The notes: generated from the letters alone by a model not told the origin. Positions 20,902 through 34,043 are shown, numbered from the stretch's first letter. The stretch: 64,000 bases of DNA from Selaginella moellendorffii (GCF_000143415.4 NW_003314402.1:11804-75803), one strand, 5' to 3'. Translations and numbers: made by a program.

Positions 20902-22709
20902 ATGGTGAGTTTTTTGAGCGGCAGCTTGAAATATGTCTCATCAAGCAACGCAGGAAATGGAGAGCAATGCACAAACCCACCTGTATGCTCAAAACGGAAC
21001 TCTGGATTTTTTGGGCCAGCCTGCTCTGAAGAAGGAAACTGGAAACTGGACCGGAGCGATCCCTATGATCTGTCAAGTTTCTCCAACTGTTTGCAAAGCT
21101 TTCAGTGTCTTGACTTTGCTAGTGTGTTGCAGTCATCCAAGTAGTTGCGACGGTCATCTTCTTCGGCATAATCTCCAACCTGCTGACATACTTGACGGGT
21201 GTTATGCATCGAGATGTTTCTCAATCCGCAAGTGACGCTAACAATTTGCAGGGCACTTACTTTCTCTCCTCAGTTCTTGGGGCTTTTCTCTCCGACACAT
21301 ACTGGGGCCGCTACAGGACGCTGCTGTACTCTTTCGTGCTCTATGGCGTGGTGAGTACTTGAAATTCTATCTGCAAAAGTAGCTTTACCAACACCAATCC
21401 AAAAACAAAAACTGAAAAACTTACCAGGGATTGACATGCAACACCATCTCCGCATCCCTCAAGAACTTGCGGCCTACAAGCTGCCCGGCTCAAAGCCCCA
21501 CTTGCCAGCAAGCATCGCCCGGGCTGAATGCTTTCCTCTTCCTCTCGCTCTACGCACTTCGCAGGTGGAAGCTACCACCTCATTCGTGTCCTTCGGAGCC
21601 GACCAGTTTGACAACTTCATCGTCTGGGGCATTCACATCGGAGGCTTGGTTTCCGTCACCATGATCGTATACATTGAAGATCACGTCGGTTTCTCGTGGG
21701 GATTTGGCCTTCTCGGCCTTATCCTTGCGGTATCCATAGCTCTGTTCCTCATCCAGACCACCAGATACCGGTACCGTAGGCCCGAAGGAAGCCCCCTTAC
21801 GAAAATGGTGCAAGTCACGGTAGCAGCTTTCAGCAAGCGTAACGTCGTTGCACCATCCCTGAAGAACAGTCGATTGCCAAAGGGAAAAGACACATTCCAC
21901 ACACTAACCAGTTCCGGTGAGTGACTGTAGCTCTCGACTTTTCCCTGTTCTTAGCTTCGTTCGTGACAAGGCAGCACTGAAGCTCGGGAGATGGAGTCTT
22001 CCACGACGAAAACCAGCCCCTGGAAGCTTTCCACCGTGACCCGAGTCGAGGAAGTCAAGCTCGTCATACGAATGCTCCCAATCTGGTTGGCAACGCTCTG
22101 GTTTAGCATTGCTCCATCTCAGTCCGCCACCTTCCTCCGCCAAGGAATGGCTATGGACAACCGGCTTGGAAGCACCATCCCGCCAGCAACCTCACCGTGG
22201 TCCTCTTCCTCCCACTCTACGACCGTATCATCGTCCCAACCATAAGAAAGTTCTCCGGGAACGAGCGTGGCATCACCTTGCTCCAGAGAAGCGGGCTGGG
22301 AATCTTCATCGCCGCCATCGGCCTGGGCATCGCAGCGCTGATGGAAATCAAGAGAAAAGCCTGGATGAATCCCACCACCACCGTCACGATCTTCTGGCTG
22401 GTGCCGCAGTACGTGGTGCTGGGCATAGCGGAGGGCCTCACAAACTCAAGCCTGCTGGAATTCTTCCACGAGCAATCGCCCGACACCTTCCACAGCCTGG
22501 GCACGTCCCTGGCGCTCGCGAACCTGGGTGTGGGGAGCTTCTTGAGCATTCCCTGCGTCAATCGCGCGGCGCCGTCGTGGCTCCGGAACGATGTGAATTC
22601 CGGGCATCTGGAGCGCTACTACTGGCTGATCTTGGGGCTGAGCCTCGTGAATCTGGCGATCTTTGTGCCGGTCGCGCGCTGGTACTCGTACAAGAGCCCT
22701 GATCCCTAA
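20902..22709 (+). pseudogene. NPF/POT (NRT1/PTR) transporter pseudogene
   Basis: A decayed copy of the NPF gene at 30052-32048 in the same orientation. The layout matches exon by exon: an ATG at 20902 followed at once by an intron (20905-20953), a short N-terminal exon (20954-21071), an intron with GTCAAG donor (21072-21132), an intact TM exon (21133-21350) and an exon from about 21430. That exon then loses frame near 21560, lacks about 14 codons after GADQFDN, and has a scrambled end near 21850-21920. The last exon, from about 21965, lacks the segment after GST near 22172 and shifts frame there. The C-terminus is readable to the stop at 22707-22709. Several independent lesions make this a pseudogene rather than a sequencing slip. 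Confidence 0.85.
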
Positions 22710-25700
22710 GCTCTAAGAACCCTAAAATGCCCACTTACAAATCAATTTTTCTTTTACCTTTAAATGTAGTTTAATGTCTCATAAAACTTTAACACTGCCC
22801 ATTAAATTAGTTCTTCTACTTAGGGTCTTTTAGCAAGACAAGAAACCAGCTCGGAACCAATTTTAAAATAAACCAATTTTTTAGGGTAGTTTAACCATAT
22901 GTTTAAGAAACTTTTTACTAGTCAATTGTTGGCAATTGCCCCTCTGTTTAGTTCTAGTCGAGTTACATCATTATCGTCTTCTACCATGTTTTTTGTGTTT
23001 AGTCCAAGAGCTCGCATTTCTTCATTGACATTAGTGTCTCCAATGTAAATTAGAAAATTATGCAAAATGCAGCAGGAAAAAAAAACAAAAGAAGAATGAA
23101 GCTAGGACATAGCTTTAAGCAAATGAAATACACATTCTACAAATTGGTCTTCCTTTTGAGAGCTCTTTGTTGTAGAAGCGCTTGGTTTCATTGAGATCTA
23201 CTGATTATGGAGAAATGGTCATAATCCACAGACAGCACAATTAGCCTTTGTCACAAAGTAGGTACCATGGGAGTGATCTAAATGTAGAAGTTGAGGTATA
23301 GATTGCAGATTTTCGGAGTACACCAACCATGGCGCTACTGCAAGTATAGCCAATAGCAATCCTTCTTCCACTACAGTTCTGCTTTAGTTGTTCGTGCATC
23401 AAGAGATCCAAGACACCTTAAATCCAAGTATCAAGAGTAGCCACAAAAATTGAATGATTTCTTTAGGAGTAGCAACAGCAATGGTGAATGGTTTATTAGT
23501 TTTTCCATTTCAAGCCCAAAGTTTTGCTTTGCTTTGGGAAGAACACTTTCTCCATTCCTTGGAAGGGCCAGTTGTTCCAAATTCTTGTGGTTGCCAAGGA
23601 TTTTCTATGAGGAGCAACATGTGTTGGAAGAACTTAAGCACACTTTTAGAATTTCAAAGTAGCTTGCATTATAGAGAAGCTTGTAGTGGGCAAATCAATC
23701 TGATCAATCCACATTAAAGAATTGAAATTGATACTAAAAACTGACATACCCTAATCAATTGATTTGTTCTAGGTGGCACTATTGCCCAACAATTGCACTC
23801 TTTGAGTTTTCCTTTACTAGCAAAGATGCATGTAAAATCATTTTAGCCCCATTAAGGAGCATTTGTGCAGCATCTTGCTCAAATATCAAGAAAACAATAC
23901 CAAGAAGTGGAAAAAGAGCTTACACCACCACTAACACAAATTGTAAATGAATAACAAATGGTGAATATGTCAAATAATACACATGAAAAAGGAGGTTTGT
24001 TACTTCTTGGCTATGTGTATTAATTATGATTAACTTGTATGGCTTTGTAGCCTACATCCACACTAGTAGAAGCCATTGCTATTATGGCTGCCACAATATA
24101 CATGACAAGGTATATCAACTCTTTAGCTTGTATATATTACATACTATAATTTTATTTGGCTTTATAAGCAACATTGGCACAACTGCAAGACAATCAAATA
24201 TTCTAGCAAATGTTTCTTACATCTGAGGTTTGTTTAATTTTTATCCAAAGTTAACAACAGCTACATATTTTCTTAATACTTTTGTAGGGATCAAAAGAAG
24301 CAAGTGATATTGTATAAGAGACTGTTATTGTTGTGTATGAGGTGAAAGAAACAAATAATGTAGACCCTAATGTGAGAATCTAAAATTGTTTCTAGCCCCT
24401 CTCACGTTGCATTTTCCATTGTAGCCACAGTAGAAGAATATTGATAGTAGTGCACAAAAATAATTAACAACTATCATTAAAGAAATATCACTATAAGTAG
24501 TTTCATTTCTTTATTTAAACTGGAAAAATACCTATAAGAACTTTAAAGCTTAACATAATAACCTTAAAACAAATAATGAAACTATTATTAGGATTGGAGC
24601 CTTTTTTTACCAACATGAAGTAATACTATAAGAGTGAGAAACATATATACCAATTACTAAATACCAACAAAATTAAAATAAAAAAGGTATTAAAGTACTT
24701 TGTTGAACAAATTGTGAAATTCTGACAATTAATCCTTTCTAAAAAAGCTTGGTCCACAATAACAGTAATAGATTAGTTACTAGAAAAATATATATATCTA
24801 TAACTATATTTTATAAAATGTATTATTAACCAATATATATATGCAACAAAATATGTAAATTGTGCTAAAAACTAGGTGCATACAAAGACCAAAACATTAT
24901 TCTAAAAATTACTGTCTTCAATAGTCACATAAATAGTTTCAAAACTATATCTATATCAGTGAATCATATATACTTACTTTTACTCCCAAGTTGCTCCTTA
25001 ACCATATTAAAAACTACACTAGTAATCACTCCTAGAGTGATTGTTAAATAGGACATGAATTATACTAAAAACTAACAAAAGAACCATGTGTGAAATCATT
25101 TATGTCGTGGTCCCAAACCAGAGCAATTAAAAAACCATTCCNNNNNNNNNNNNNNNNNNNNNNNNNNNNNNNNNNNNNNNNNNNNNNNNNNNNNNNNNNN
25201 NNNNNNNNNNNNNNNNNNNNNNNNNNNNNNNNNNNNNNNNNNNNNNNNNNNNNNNNNNNNNNNNNNNNNNNNNNNNNNNNNNNNNNNNNNNNNNNNNNNN
25301 NNNNNNNNNNNNNNNNNNNNNNNNNNNNNNNNNNNNNNNNNNNNNNNNNNGCCACATTAATAACAGTAAAAATTCATATATAAGCTATGCTTTAGGAATG
25401 AGTAAACATTTTCCTCCTTCTAAGTGGCAATAGAATCCATGGTTTTGCCTAATATTCTTATTTAATAATGTTTTTACATTTACACATCCAATATGAGTAT
25501 TAAATTTTGTTTCCTACCAAATGTTCAATTTGTGTTATAAGAAAATAATCTCTTGTAATTGAAGATAAGTAAATAAAAAGCAGTTATGTTTCTGTAAACA
25601 ATGTAATACTACTATTTTATTTTCATTATATTATAAAATATTACCATCTTTTTGAGCTATAAGAAAGTAGAAACCATAATGCTCAATAGTATTAGGTGAT

Positions 25701-27395
25701 GTTTTAAAGAAATTTTTCTCAGAATAAAGAGAAACTTAACAATTTGATTGTAAAATTAAACCATTCTTTCCATTTGGATTGGTCTGATAAGATTATTTTG
25801 TAAAGAAGCATTTAAAGATTTCAAATTATTACAACTTTTATATGAAGGTATAAATGTATCCAAGAAATGTGTATCAATAATTATAAACACTTCCTAGATA
25901 TATAATCTAGACATAGTTTAAATAACTCTTTAATACCTGTTCTTAATCTATTTTCAGTGATTGTACTTAGAGGATATATGATACGATCAGGAGTAGTCAA
26001 ATATAATCTTCTAAGTTGTAGTTTTCATATAATTTATTGGATATATGGGACTACTCCAGTTTTAATTTGTGATGTAAGAAAATTAAAATTATCAAGATCT
26101 ATCAGCTAAAGAGTTATGTCTAAGTTACTTCTATTGATACTGCATGTTCAATAAAATATACAATAATATTGATTACAAATAATTATTTTACAAATAATAA
26201 ATTTTTATAAACTACATAATCATTTTCTAAAATTTCAATATTTTTTATTTCTTCCAAATTACTGTATTTTTAAATATTATTTTCAAAAGAATATTATTCT
26301 AGAAAAAGTCCAGGTCACATCAAGTGGCTTGCAGCAACATAAGGTTGTGAAGATCTATGTACCAAGTATCACAAATACCAAAGACCATGATGAATACAAT
26401 AGCAATAGCACTTGGTTTGCTTAATAATAGTTTTTACTAATCCAATTGATAAAATAGAAGTTTATAATTATATAATATTTATAATTTATAAACACAAGAT
26501 TAATTTTATTGAATATCAACCATTAGAGAATATACTAAAAAGTGTTAAGGAAATTTTCTAAATTATAAATAGGTTTATAAAATATAAATACAAGAGTAAT
26601 CTAAATGAACAACAACTGTTAGATGATAAAATGTCCTAGAATATTTAAGTATATTCTAAATATATCTACTACTCCCAATATACTATGAAAATTCATTGGA
26701 GATGCTTTTGTTTTTGTGATTGAAAGCCTTTGTCACCAGCTGGTGACATGGAGATCAGAGTACTTGTAAAAGCAGAGGTGCGCTACATCCAAGAGAGGAT
26801 GTAACCAGCAAATCCAAAACTGCCCTTAGAAGTTGACGAACTATCAATCTGGATGAGATCAATCCGGAAGTGTAATTTTAGCAACCCCTTTCCTCTACAA
26901 ATATCCCCGCCCTCGCGGTAATCGTGGAAAGTCGACAAGAGTGGGCTCCCTCCAGGTAACGCGATCAAAGCAAAGAAAAAATCCCCATTCCCATCTCATT
27001 CCATTCCTTTCTCATGCCGACATATCATTTCGATTTTCAATGCAAAGTCGCTGCGTGGCTGTCGATTCATTCTCTCAGGTTTGTTTAATCTCCATGCCGG
27101 GTTGATCGCAAAAAACGACCCCGCCGCCGTCCTTGTTTGACACTTGCTTACACGCACACGAGTCAACACACAAAGGTCCCGTACGCTTTTCTTATCGCTT
27201 TCTTTGGCTTGTTGATTTCCTTCGCTTTGATTTCCTCCCGGTTTTCTTCCCTGTTTGCGTGCTTGTTTTTTTTCTTCCAAAACGGGTGGGTGTGTGGTGT
27301 TTATTACGAGACAGTCAGTCTGATCTCTTTCACATATGGACCCCTGCGCCGCGCGCCTCTATACTCTCCCAAAGTCTCCACAATTTATGGCCGCT
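22710..27395. other. AT-rich intergenic DNA containing an assembly gap
   Basis: No gene is recognisable. From about 23800 to 26700 the DNA is strongly AT-rich. Base composition changes abruptly near 26750, where GC-richer promoter sequence of the aquaporin gene begins. Confidence 0.6.
25142..25350. other. Assembly gap (209 N)
   Basis: Undetermined bases. The true size of the gap is unknown. Confidence 1.
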
Positions 27396-27402
27396 TATAA
27401 AA
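27396..27402 (+). promoter_or_regulatory. TATA box of the NIP aquaporin gene
   Basis: TATAAAA lies 124 bp before the start codon in a locally AT-poor promoter, a normal distance for a plant gene with a short leader. Confidence 0.65.
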
Positions 27403-27519
27403 GCTTGCACGACTTCTCTGCCTCCTCGCGCACAACCATCTCTCCTCTCCCCAATTCCTCGCCTGATCGAATGTGATCGCTTCTTGGGCTGTGCTGCGAC
27501 GACCTTCCTGACCCGATCC

Positions 27520-28735
27520 ATGGCAGCAGCGGCGGCAGGGATGAGCGATTTCCAGCTCAACGAGATCCGGGTCACGCCAGCGCCCTCCATCGCTCTCCCC
27601 GCGAATGGCCACCAGATTCATCACCAGGCCTCGCCTCCCGCGGCCTCTAGGGGATGCATTCCAGTCGCCATCGTGCCCAAATCCACGCTCTTCCAGAAGG
27701 TAATGGATCGATTTCCCCCCTCTTCTTCCTCTCTCTCTGTCCCCTGTTTATAGGGTTCTTGGGATGTGTAGATTGGCGCGGAAGTGATCAGCACATTCAT
27801 CCTCGTCTTCGCGGGATGTGGCGCCGCGATGGTGGACGCCAAGTACAAGGATTCGATCACCCACTTGGGCGTCTCGGCGGCGTTTGGGCTCGTGGTGATG
27901 ATCATGGTCTACGCCGTCGGCCACATCTCTGGAGCTCACATGAATCCGGCCGTGACTCTGGCGTTTGCGACCGTGCGCCATTTCCCCTGGAAGCAAGTAA
28001 GCTAGATCTCTCTCCTAGATTCTCAGTGATCGATTGAGTTAGATTTGGATTGATCGTGAATTAGTCGATGGTTTTTCTTTGTGTTCTTCTTTCCCGCGAT
28101 CTTCGTCTCTAACTTTGGAAAATCTCTCCTCTCTCCCAGGTTCCTGCCTACATCGGCGCACAGGTCACTGCCGCGATCACTGCCGCGTTTGCGCTGCGGC
28201 TGATCATCAGCCCCGTGGCTAACATCGGTGCCACAATTCCCGCTGGAAGCGATCTCCAGTCCTTCTATCTGGAAGCGATCATCACCTACATTCTCATGTT
28301 CGTCGTCTCCGCCGTCGCCACCGACACTCGAGCGGTAAGCGCCGACACATCCTCTCTGTAGATCCCGCTCTAATGTCCGCGACGATCGTGTAGATTGGAG
28401 AATTGGCAGGCCTCGCAATCGGTGCTACAGTGGGCTTGAATGCCATCTTCGCCGGGTAAGCCACTCGTTTCCCTTTTGGATCGATCAAACTGGACAAAAT
28501 CCTTCTCGAGCTTTACGACATTTTTCTCCCTCGTTCGTTCAGGCCGATTTCGGGCGCGTCAATGAATCCAGCACGAAGCTTGGGCCCCGCGATCGCCGCG
28601 AACAACTACAGTGGATTGTGGGTTTACATTGTCGGCCCGACAGTCGGCGCGCTGGCGGGTGCGTGTTCTTACAACATGATCCGGTTGCCCGTGAAGCCGG
28701 ACGAGCTCCCCAGGGCCGCTAGCTTCAAGAGATAG
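27520..28735 (+). CDS. NIP-subfamily aquaporin (nodulin-26-like intrinsic protein)
   Basis: Membrane channel for small uncharged solutes; NIPs carry glycerol, boric acid, silicic acid or arsenite depending on the pore. Five exons: 27520-27699, 27772-27996, 28140-28334, 28394-28455 and 28543-28735. Frames join cleanly across all introns. Both NPA boxes are present (HMNPAV and SMNPAR), with the GHISGAH stretch and the VATDTRA-GELAG stretch typical of NIPs. Aligning by eye from the NPA boxes gives an aromatic/arginine filter of Phe (H2), Ala (H5), Ala (LE1), Arg (LE2), unlike the W-V-A-R, A-I-G-R or G-S-G-R classes of seed plants. As I recall, a moss NIP3 group has this filter. The N-terminus before the first TM segment is about 60 residues. 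Confidence 0.93.
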
Positions 28736-30051
28736 AACAAGGCTGTAAAAAGAATAGCAGCTTTTAGGTGACCACCTAAGTGATAACTCAAGTAAAAAAA
28801 TAACTAGTTAGCCGTGTCTCGGTTACACATTTACTCACTAGTTTAACAATTGGAAATTTCATTAACTGTTTACAGGGTCTTGTGGCGCCACCAAGCATGA
28901 GACCGACGGATTATAATAAATTGTTTTAATAATCTTATGAGTTCTTGATTTACTTCATGGTGGCAGCCTCGGGAGTGGACGATTTCCATCGTAGCTCTAA
29001 ATTATTAATTATCTTTTCTTGTTTAACATTTTAAGAAAATGCCAGTGGAGAAGACTTATTGGGAGGACAAAACCTCGCTTTGGTTTGGTGGAGAAGCCTC
29101 TTTTGCAGCGTGCTTAGTGTAAAAATATTTGGTTGGAGTGTTAAAAAAAGAGTTTAGGATTTTAAATTAATTTCATTTAACCCCATTGGAAAACTTATAG
29201 CTTAGTAAGAACATAATAGTCAAGCTCAGGTTCTTGGTCACGCTCAAAGAAACAACGGCATCTTTGCCACTTTAACATGATTAGATTTTGTATGCACTTG
29301 AGCAGCCAAAAACAGCTTGGAGTGGCAGACAGAATCCAGCTTCTTCCATTTTGCAAAAGCAGGCGTTTGCTCCCTGTTGCCTGTGGGGTGATTGGCTCTA
29401 AGATACCCATGCCAACTAGCATGTCCTCGGGTCTAAGCCACAGTTAGAATTGTTTGCCCCTCCCTCCAACTCTAAATCTCCTGATTCATGGTATGAGAGT
29501 GGGCCTGTACCAAATCCACCAAGCCATTGCTCAAAGAGAAGCTTGTTTTGCATGCTGGTCTTTAGGAAGTCAGGTAATTACTTTATGCATTTAATTTTGA
29601 AACTATAATACCATGTTGTTGAACTGATAATTATTTTTATTCACGTTCTCACCTTCAAAGAAATAGCCTAATAACCTTTTGTTAAATCTCATTCTCTTTT
29701 GCCACGTCAAAGCCTATTACCGATTGCCGATTACTTTCCAAAAGTTACTGGTTCTCCACTGTTCCAGTAAATCGAAGTCAAGGAGTAGGCCAGAAAGGAA
29801 GTTGGATGTCTTTAATTCTTCAAGAAACTCTGGACTAAAGTGCGTCACAGAGCTGACCTCCCGGATAAAAGTTTCAACTCTGGGCCCCTACACACTCACA
29901 CACGAGCTCCTTAAGTACGCACGAAAATGGTTTGGTTGCTCGAATCTCACTCATTCTTTCTCTGAAAAGGAAGAATGACCTTTGTAGCTTTCCAGGCTCC
30001 AAAGCTCCCGGGAGTGGCCAACGTTTTGTAGCTCTGCACGGGAAGCAACAA
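28736..30051. other. Intergenic, no gene recognised
   Basis: 3' flank of the aquaporin gene and 5' flank of the NPF gene. The open frames on both strands are short and without recognisable similarity. Confidence 0.6.
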
Positions 30052-32048
30052 ATGGTAAGTTCATCTAGACTGTCCGATCTAAGCAAAACAACCGCAGGAA
30101 TTGGAGAGCAAAGCACAGGCTTACTTGTATGCGCAGAATGGAACTCTGGATTTCAAAGGCCGGCCTGCTCTCAAGAAGAAGACCGGACGATGGCCGGGAG
30201 CCATCCCAATGCTCGGTGAGGGTGCACTGTCTCGTTTTCTGCCAGTTCTAAAAGCTTTTCCTTCCTGTGCCGCAGTGATCCAAGTGTCTGCCACTATCAT
30301 CTTCTTCGGTATAGTTTCCAACCTGGTGACTTACTTGACGACCGTTATGCATCAAGGTGTTGCCAGATCTGCCAGAGATCTCACCAATTGGCAAGGAACT
30401 CTCTTCGTCTCGTCAGTTCTCGGAGCTTTTCTCTCCGACACATATTGGGGGCGCTACAAGACGCTGTTGTACTCGTTTCTTCTCTACTGCGTGGTGAGTA
30501 GTGAGCTTGCCGCAAACTTTCTTCTCTCTGCAAAACAAAAACCATCATCACCATCATCACTTCACACACTTCGAAAGAAAAAAAACTAAACTTCCTGACA
30601 GGGACTGAGCTGCCTTACCATCTCCGCATCCGTCACAAGCTTGAGGCCTCCAAGTTGTCCCGCTCGAAACTACACTTGCCGGCCAGCGTCCACTGCTCAG
30701 AATGCCTTGTTCTTCTTCTCCCTCTACGCCATAGCGTTTGCGGGCGGAAGCTCCACCGCCTCGTTCATGTCCTTTGGAGCCGACCAGTTCGACGAGTCCG
30801 ACGACGTCGAGAGGCCGCAAAAGTACTCCTTCTTCAACTTCCTGCTCTGTGCCGTCCACGTCGGAGGCCTGATATCAGTCACCGTCCTCGTCTACATCGA
30901 GGACAACGTCGGCTTCTCCTGGGGCTTCGGCATTCTCGTCATCGTTCTCTCCATCGCCATGGCCGTCTTTCTCATCCAGACGCCGAGATACCGCTACCGT
31001 CGTCCCGACGGAAGCCCCCTCACAAAGATCGCACAAGTCCTGGTCTCCGCTTTCCGAAAGCGTCGCAACAGAGTCGGAGCTCTCGAGCTGTACGAGGAAA
31101 AGTCCATCGCCAAAGGCAAAAGACACATCCCTCACACCGACGAGTTCCTGTGAGTAGTGCCTGTCATCTTCTTCCGTCCTTTTGCTCCTGTTCTAAAAGC
31201 CGCGGTGTTCGTCGTCCAGGTTCCTTGACAAGGCAGCACTCAAACTCGATGGCGACATGGACATGGAAGTGGAATCCACGACGAAAACCAGCCCCTGGAA
31301 GCTTTCCACCGTGACGCGAGTCGAGGAAGTAAAGCTCGTCATACGAATGCTCCCAGTCTGGTTCGCAACGCTATGGTTTACCACTGCTCCAACCCAGTCC
31401 GCCACCTTCTTCCTCCGCCAAGGAATGGCTATGGACAACCGGCTTGGAAGCACCTCCTTCAAGATCCCGCCAGCGTCAATGCTTCTCTTCAGCAACATCA
31501 CCGTCGTGCTCTTCCTCCCGTTCTACGACCGGATCCTCGTCCCGGCCATGAGAAAGATCTCCAAGAACGAGCGCGGCATCACCTTGCTCCAGCGAACCGG
31601 GCTGGGGATCTTCGTCACCGTGATCGCGCTCGTCACCGCGGCACTGGTGGAGATCAAGAGGAAGGACGAGAACTCCAGCTCCAGGAAGCTAGGAATCTTC
31701 TGGCTGCTGCCACAGTACGCGCTGCTGGGCATGGCGGAGGGCCTGGCCAACACGAGCATGCTGGAGTTCTTCCACGAGCAATCGCCCGATACCTTCCACA
31801 GCCTGGGGATCAGCCTGGGGCTCGCGAACCTGGGCGTGGGGAGCTTCATGAGCAGCGTGCTCATTACCTGCGTCGGCCGCGCGGCGCCGTCGTGGCTCCA
31901 GAACGATGTGAATGCCGGGCATCTGGATCGCTACTACTGGCTGATGGCGGGGCTGAGCGTTGCGAACCTGGCGATCTATGTGCCGCTGGCGCGATGGTAC
32001 TCGTACAAGAGCCCGGATCCCTACGCCGAGACAACGCAAGAACCCTAA
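30052..32048 (+). CDS. NPF/POT family (NRT1/PTR) transporter
   Basis: Proton-dependent oligopeptide/nitrate transporter family, plasma or vacuolar membrane; substrate not predictable. Exons: 30052-30054 (the ATG alone), 30098-30215, 30276-30493, 30602-31149, 31220-32048; together 1716 nt, 571 aa. Recognisable segments are NLVTYLT after TM1, GAFLSDTYWGRY, SFGADQFDE, the C-terminal FFHEQSPDTFHSLG stretch and the final W-Y-S-Y-K before the stop. About 12 membrane segments are expected. The usual E-x-x-E-R proton-coupling motif of TM1 is not there: the residues before FFGIVSNLVTYLT are uncharged. The start is split by an intron of only 43 bp, and the pseudogene at 20902 has the same arrangement, which supports it. 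A start within exon 2 would need a non-ATG codon. Confidence 0.88.
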
Positions 32049-32598
32049 ATGTGATATTCAGAAAAATATTCTCTTTCAAATTCCAAAAACATGTATTATT
32101 ATCGTTTCAAGAAGTTGCAAATCGAGTATCAAGCTACTTCAAGCTCTTGTGTGACTTTATACCTAGAAACAAATACTTATCGGATTCCTGACGAGGTTGT
32201 AGCAATAGTCGTTCAAAAGTCCTTGTTGGAAAAGTCTTTTTTTGACTGAAACTAATTAACTTTGACAATCTTGTGATTAAGCCAGAGACAATAGCAACTT
32301 CACTAAAGCAAGTGGGGTGGAGGTCGAGACTTAATCATTTCCTTATGCCACTGGAATAGCTCGGCTCCCTTGATCCAGATGCTTGAGTCTGTGAATGCCA
32401 CCATAAGCTCTCGGAGGAAAGTGTGTCGTCCCTCTTGGTTGGCTGGGAGGAACAAAACTTTGTCTTTTATATTTATATTACACGGAAGTCCAGAAGCCTT
32501 ACCCAATGAATTCGACTTTCACGAGTTTGCATATAAAGAAAAGCTATCCATTTAAAGTTATTTTCGGATATTTTAAGCCATCTGTGTAGCATTACCTC
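32049..32598. other. Spacer between convergent genes
   Basis: 3' flanks of the NPF gene (+) and the metallo-beta-lactamase-like gene (-). No gene seen. Confidence 0.6.
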
Positions 32599-33878
32599 TC
32601 ACAATGTCAAGTGGAGTGGAATCCCAGGTGTTGGCTCCACGACTTGTGTTCTTGGTGCAACTTCTTTTAAAGATGTCTGAAACAAATGAAATTCATTTCT
32701 CTGTTTTAAAAGTATGCTGTTACCTTGAAGCTCTCTACAGTCCCCACTTCAACCAGCAGCTTTGCAAGGATTCCTTTGGCATCTAAATCGCCATTGTTCA
32801 TAGGTACAACATATCTGGAGGATATCCAAAATCCAGAGACAGATGAGAACCAGAATAAAAAATATATCAGTTACCTTGGCTGTAAAGTCTTAGCAAGCTC
32901 CACTGCGTCCTCTTGGCCTGACACAAGTGTAAACAATGGAAGCTTTTGTTGGATCACAGGCGTAATCACCACATCAGCTGTTTTGCCTTGGAGCAATTTC
33001 CGATCAAAAACACAGTGAGGCTCAATGTAAATTCGGGCATTTGGATCAGACGTCTCAACAAAGTAGCTGTAAAAATAAAATGAGAAATGAAAGAAGTATA
33101 GAAAAAATGTTTTAACCCGTTTTCTGGTCGTTGCCATGGAGGTCCAAGAACAGGTCCTGCGGAAGCTGTTACTTTTAAACTTGACTTGCTTGAGGCCCTG
33201 AAACTTGTCTCTTGGCCTGGTTCTATGTAAGTGACCTTGAAAAACAAATCGTAGAAAAAACTAAGAAAAGAAAGATGAGTTACTTGTTTGAAGATCTTGC
33301 TAAGAATTGGCTCAGCATTTGGAGTTGCAATGACTTGAAGTTGTGGATAAATCTTTGAGAGAGGCTCTAGAGTTCTTTTGTGGCAATGATCATCCAAACT
33401 TTGGGTGATAAGTAGACAATCCACATCTCCAAGTTCGTCAAGCTACAGATCTTGAATACATTATACGGTTTTTAAAAAGTTGAGCTCAGATACCTTGAGT
33501 TTGTGGAGGTTTTTCTTTGCACCATCATATAGAAAAGGAACTCCAAAGTCTAGATTTCCAACAAGGACTGGATCAACCAAAATAGAGACCCCCGACACTC
33601 TCCACAGCCAGCTATTTCCCTAAAATCATGGAAAAAAACACTTGCTTTCAATCCAAAGTGCTGAGCATTCAAAAGAAATACCTCCAGATAAGTTAATTCC
33701 AGCTCCAAGGTTCTAGTTGCTTGTGCCGTGCTCGTGCACTGGACTCGATTTCTTGCTCTGAAAGAAAAAATCGATAAATTGGATTGAAGTGCAAGGATTT
33801 TAAGTACCTGGGTGTAGAACAATTGCAAAAGGTACTGCCAATCTTTGCTGGTGTCGGCAATGTCGAGGCTAACTCCAT
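32599..33878 (-). CDS. Metallo-beta-lactamase-fold protein, probably plastid-targeted
   Basis: Eight exons on the minus strand: 33808-33878, 33682-33757, 33494-33619, 33284-33442, 33117-33235, 32875-33066, 32724-32814 and 32599-32676. All join in frame with introns of 47-61 bp. The first 40 residues are rich in Ser, Thr, Ala and Arg and low in acid, like a chloroplast transit peptide. The mature part starts with a TYLEGNSWLW stretch, then a strand-turn ILVDPVL, an SLDDHCHKRT stretch where metal-binding His/Asp would sit, and later IYIEPHC. This fits the beta-lactamase superfamily domain found in plant and cyanobacterial hydrolase-like proteins of unknown substrate. An upstream exon (34044-34196) could extend the N-terminus in frame, but that would bury the transit-like peptide. 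Fold confident, function unknown. Confidence 0.85.
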
Positions 33879-34043
33879 AGCCTTGCGATGAAGAAAATAG
33901 ACACGTATACAAAAAAAAGTGCAGATGTTAGCAGAAAATCTAGCTTGGAGTTAAAGATGAAGTCTGACCAACAGTTTAACAATGTGAAGTAAGCTCCTTG
34001 TCGCATTCTATTTTTTAAAGCGACCTTTGGTACCTCCACATAC

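Noticed and set aside
22109-22702. 197-codon frame overlapping the NPF pseudogene end
   Set aside because: It is a shifted frame of NPF-coding DNA; the neighbouring frame shows the NPF protein.
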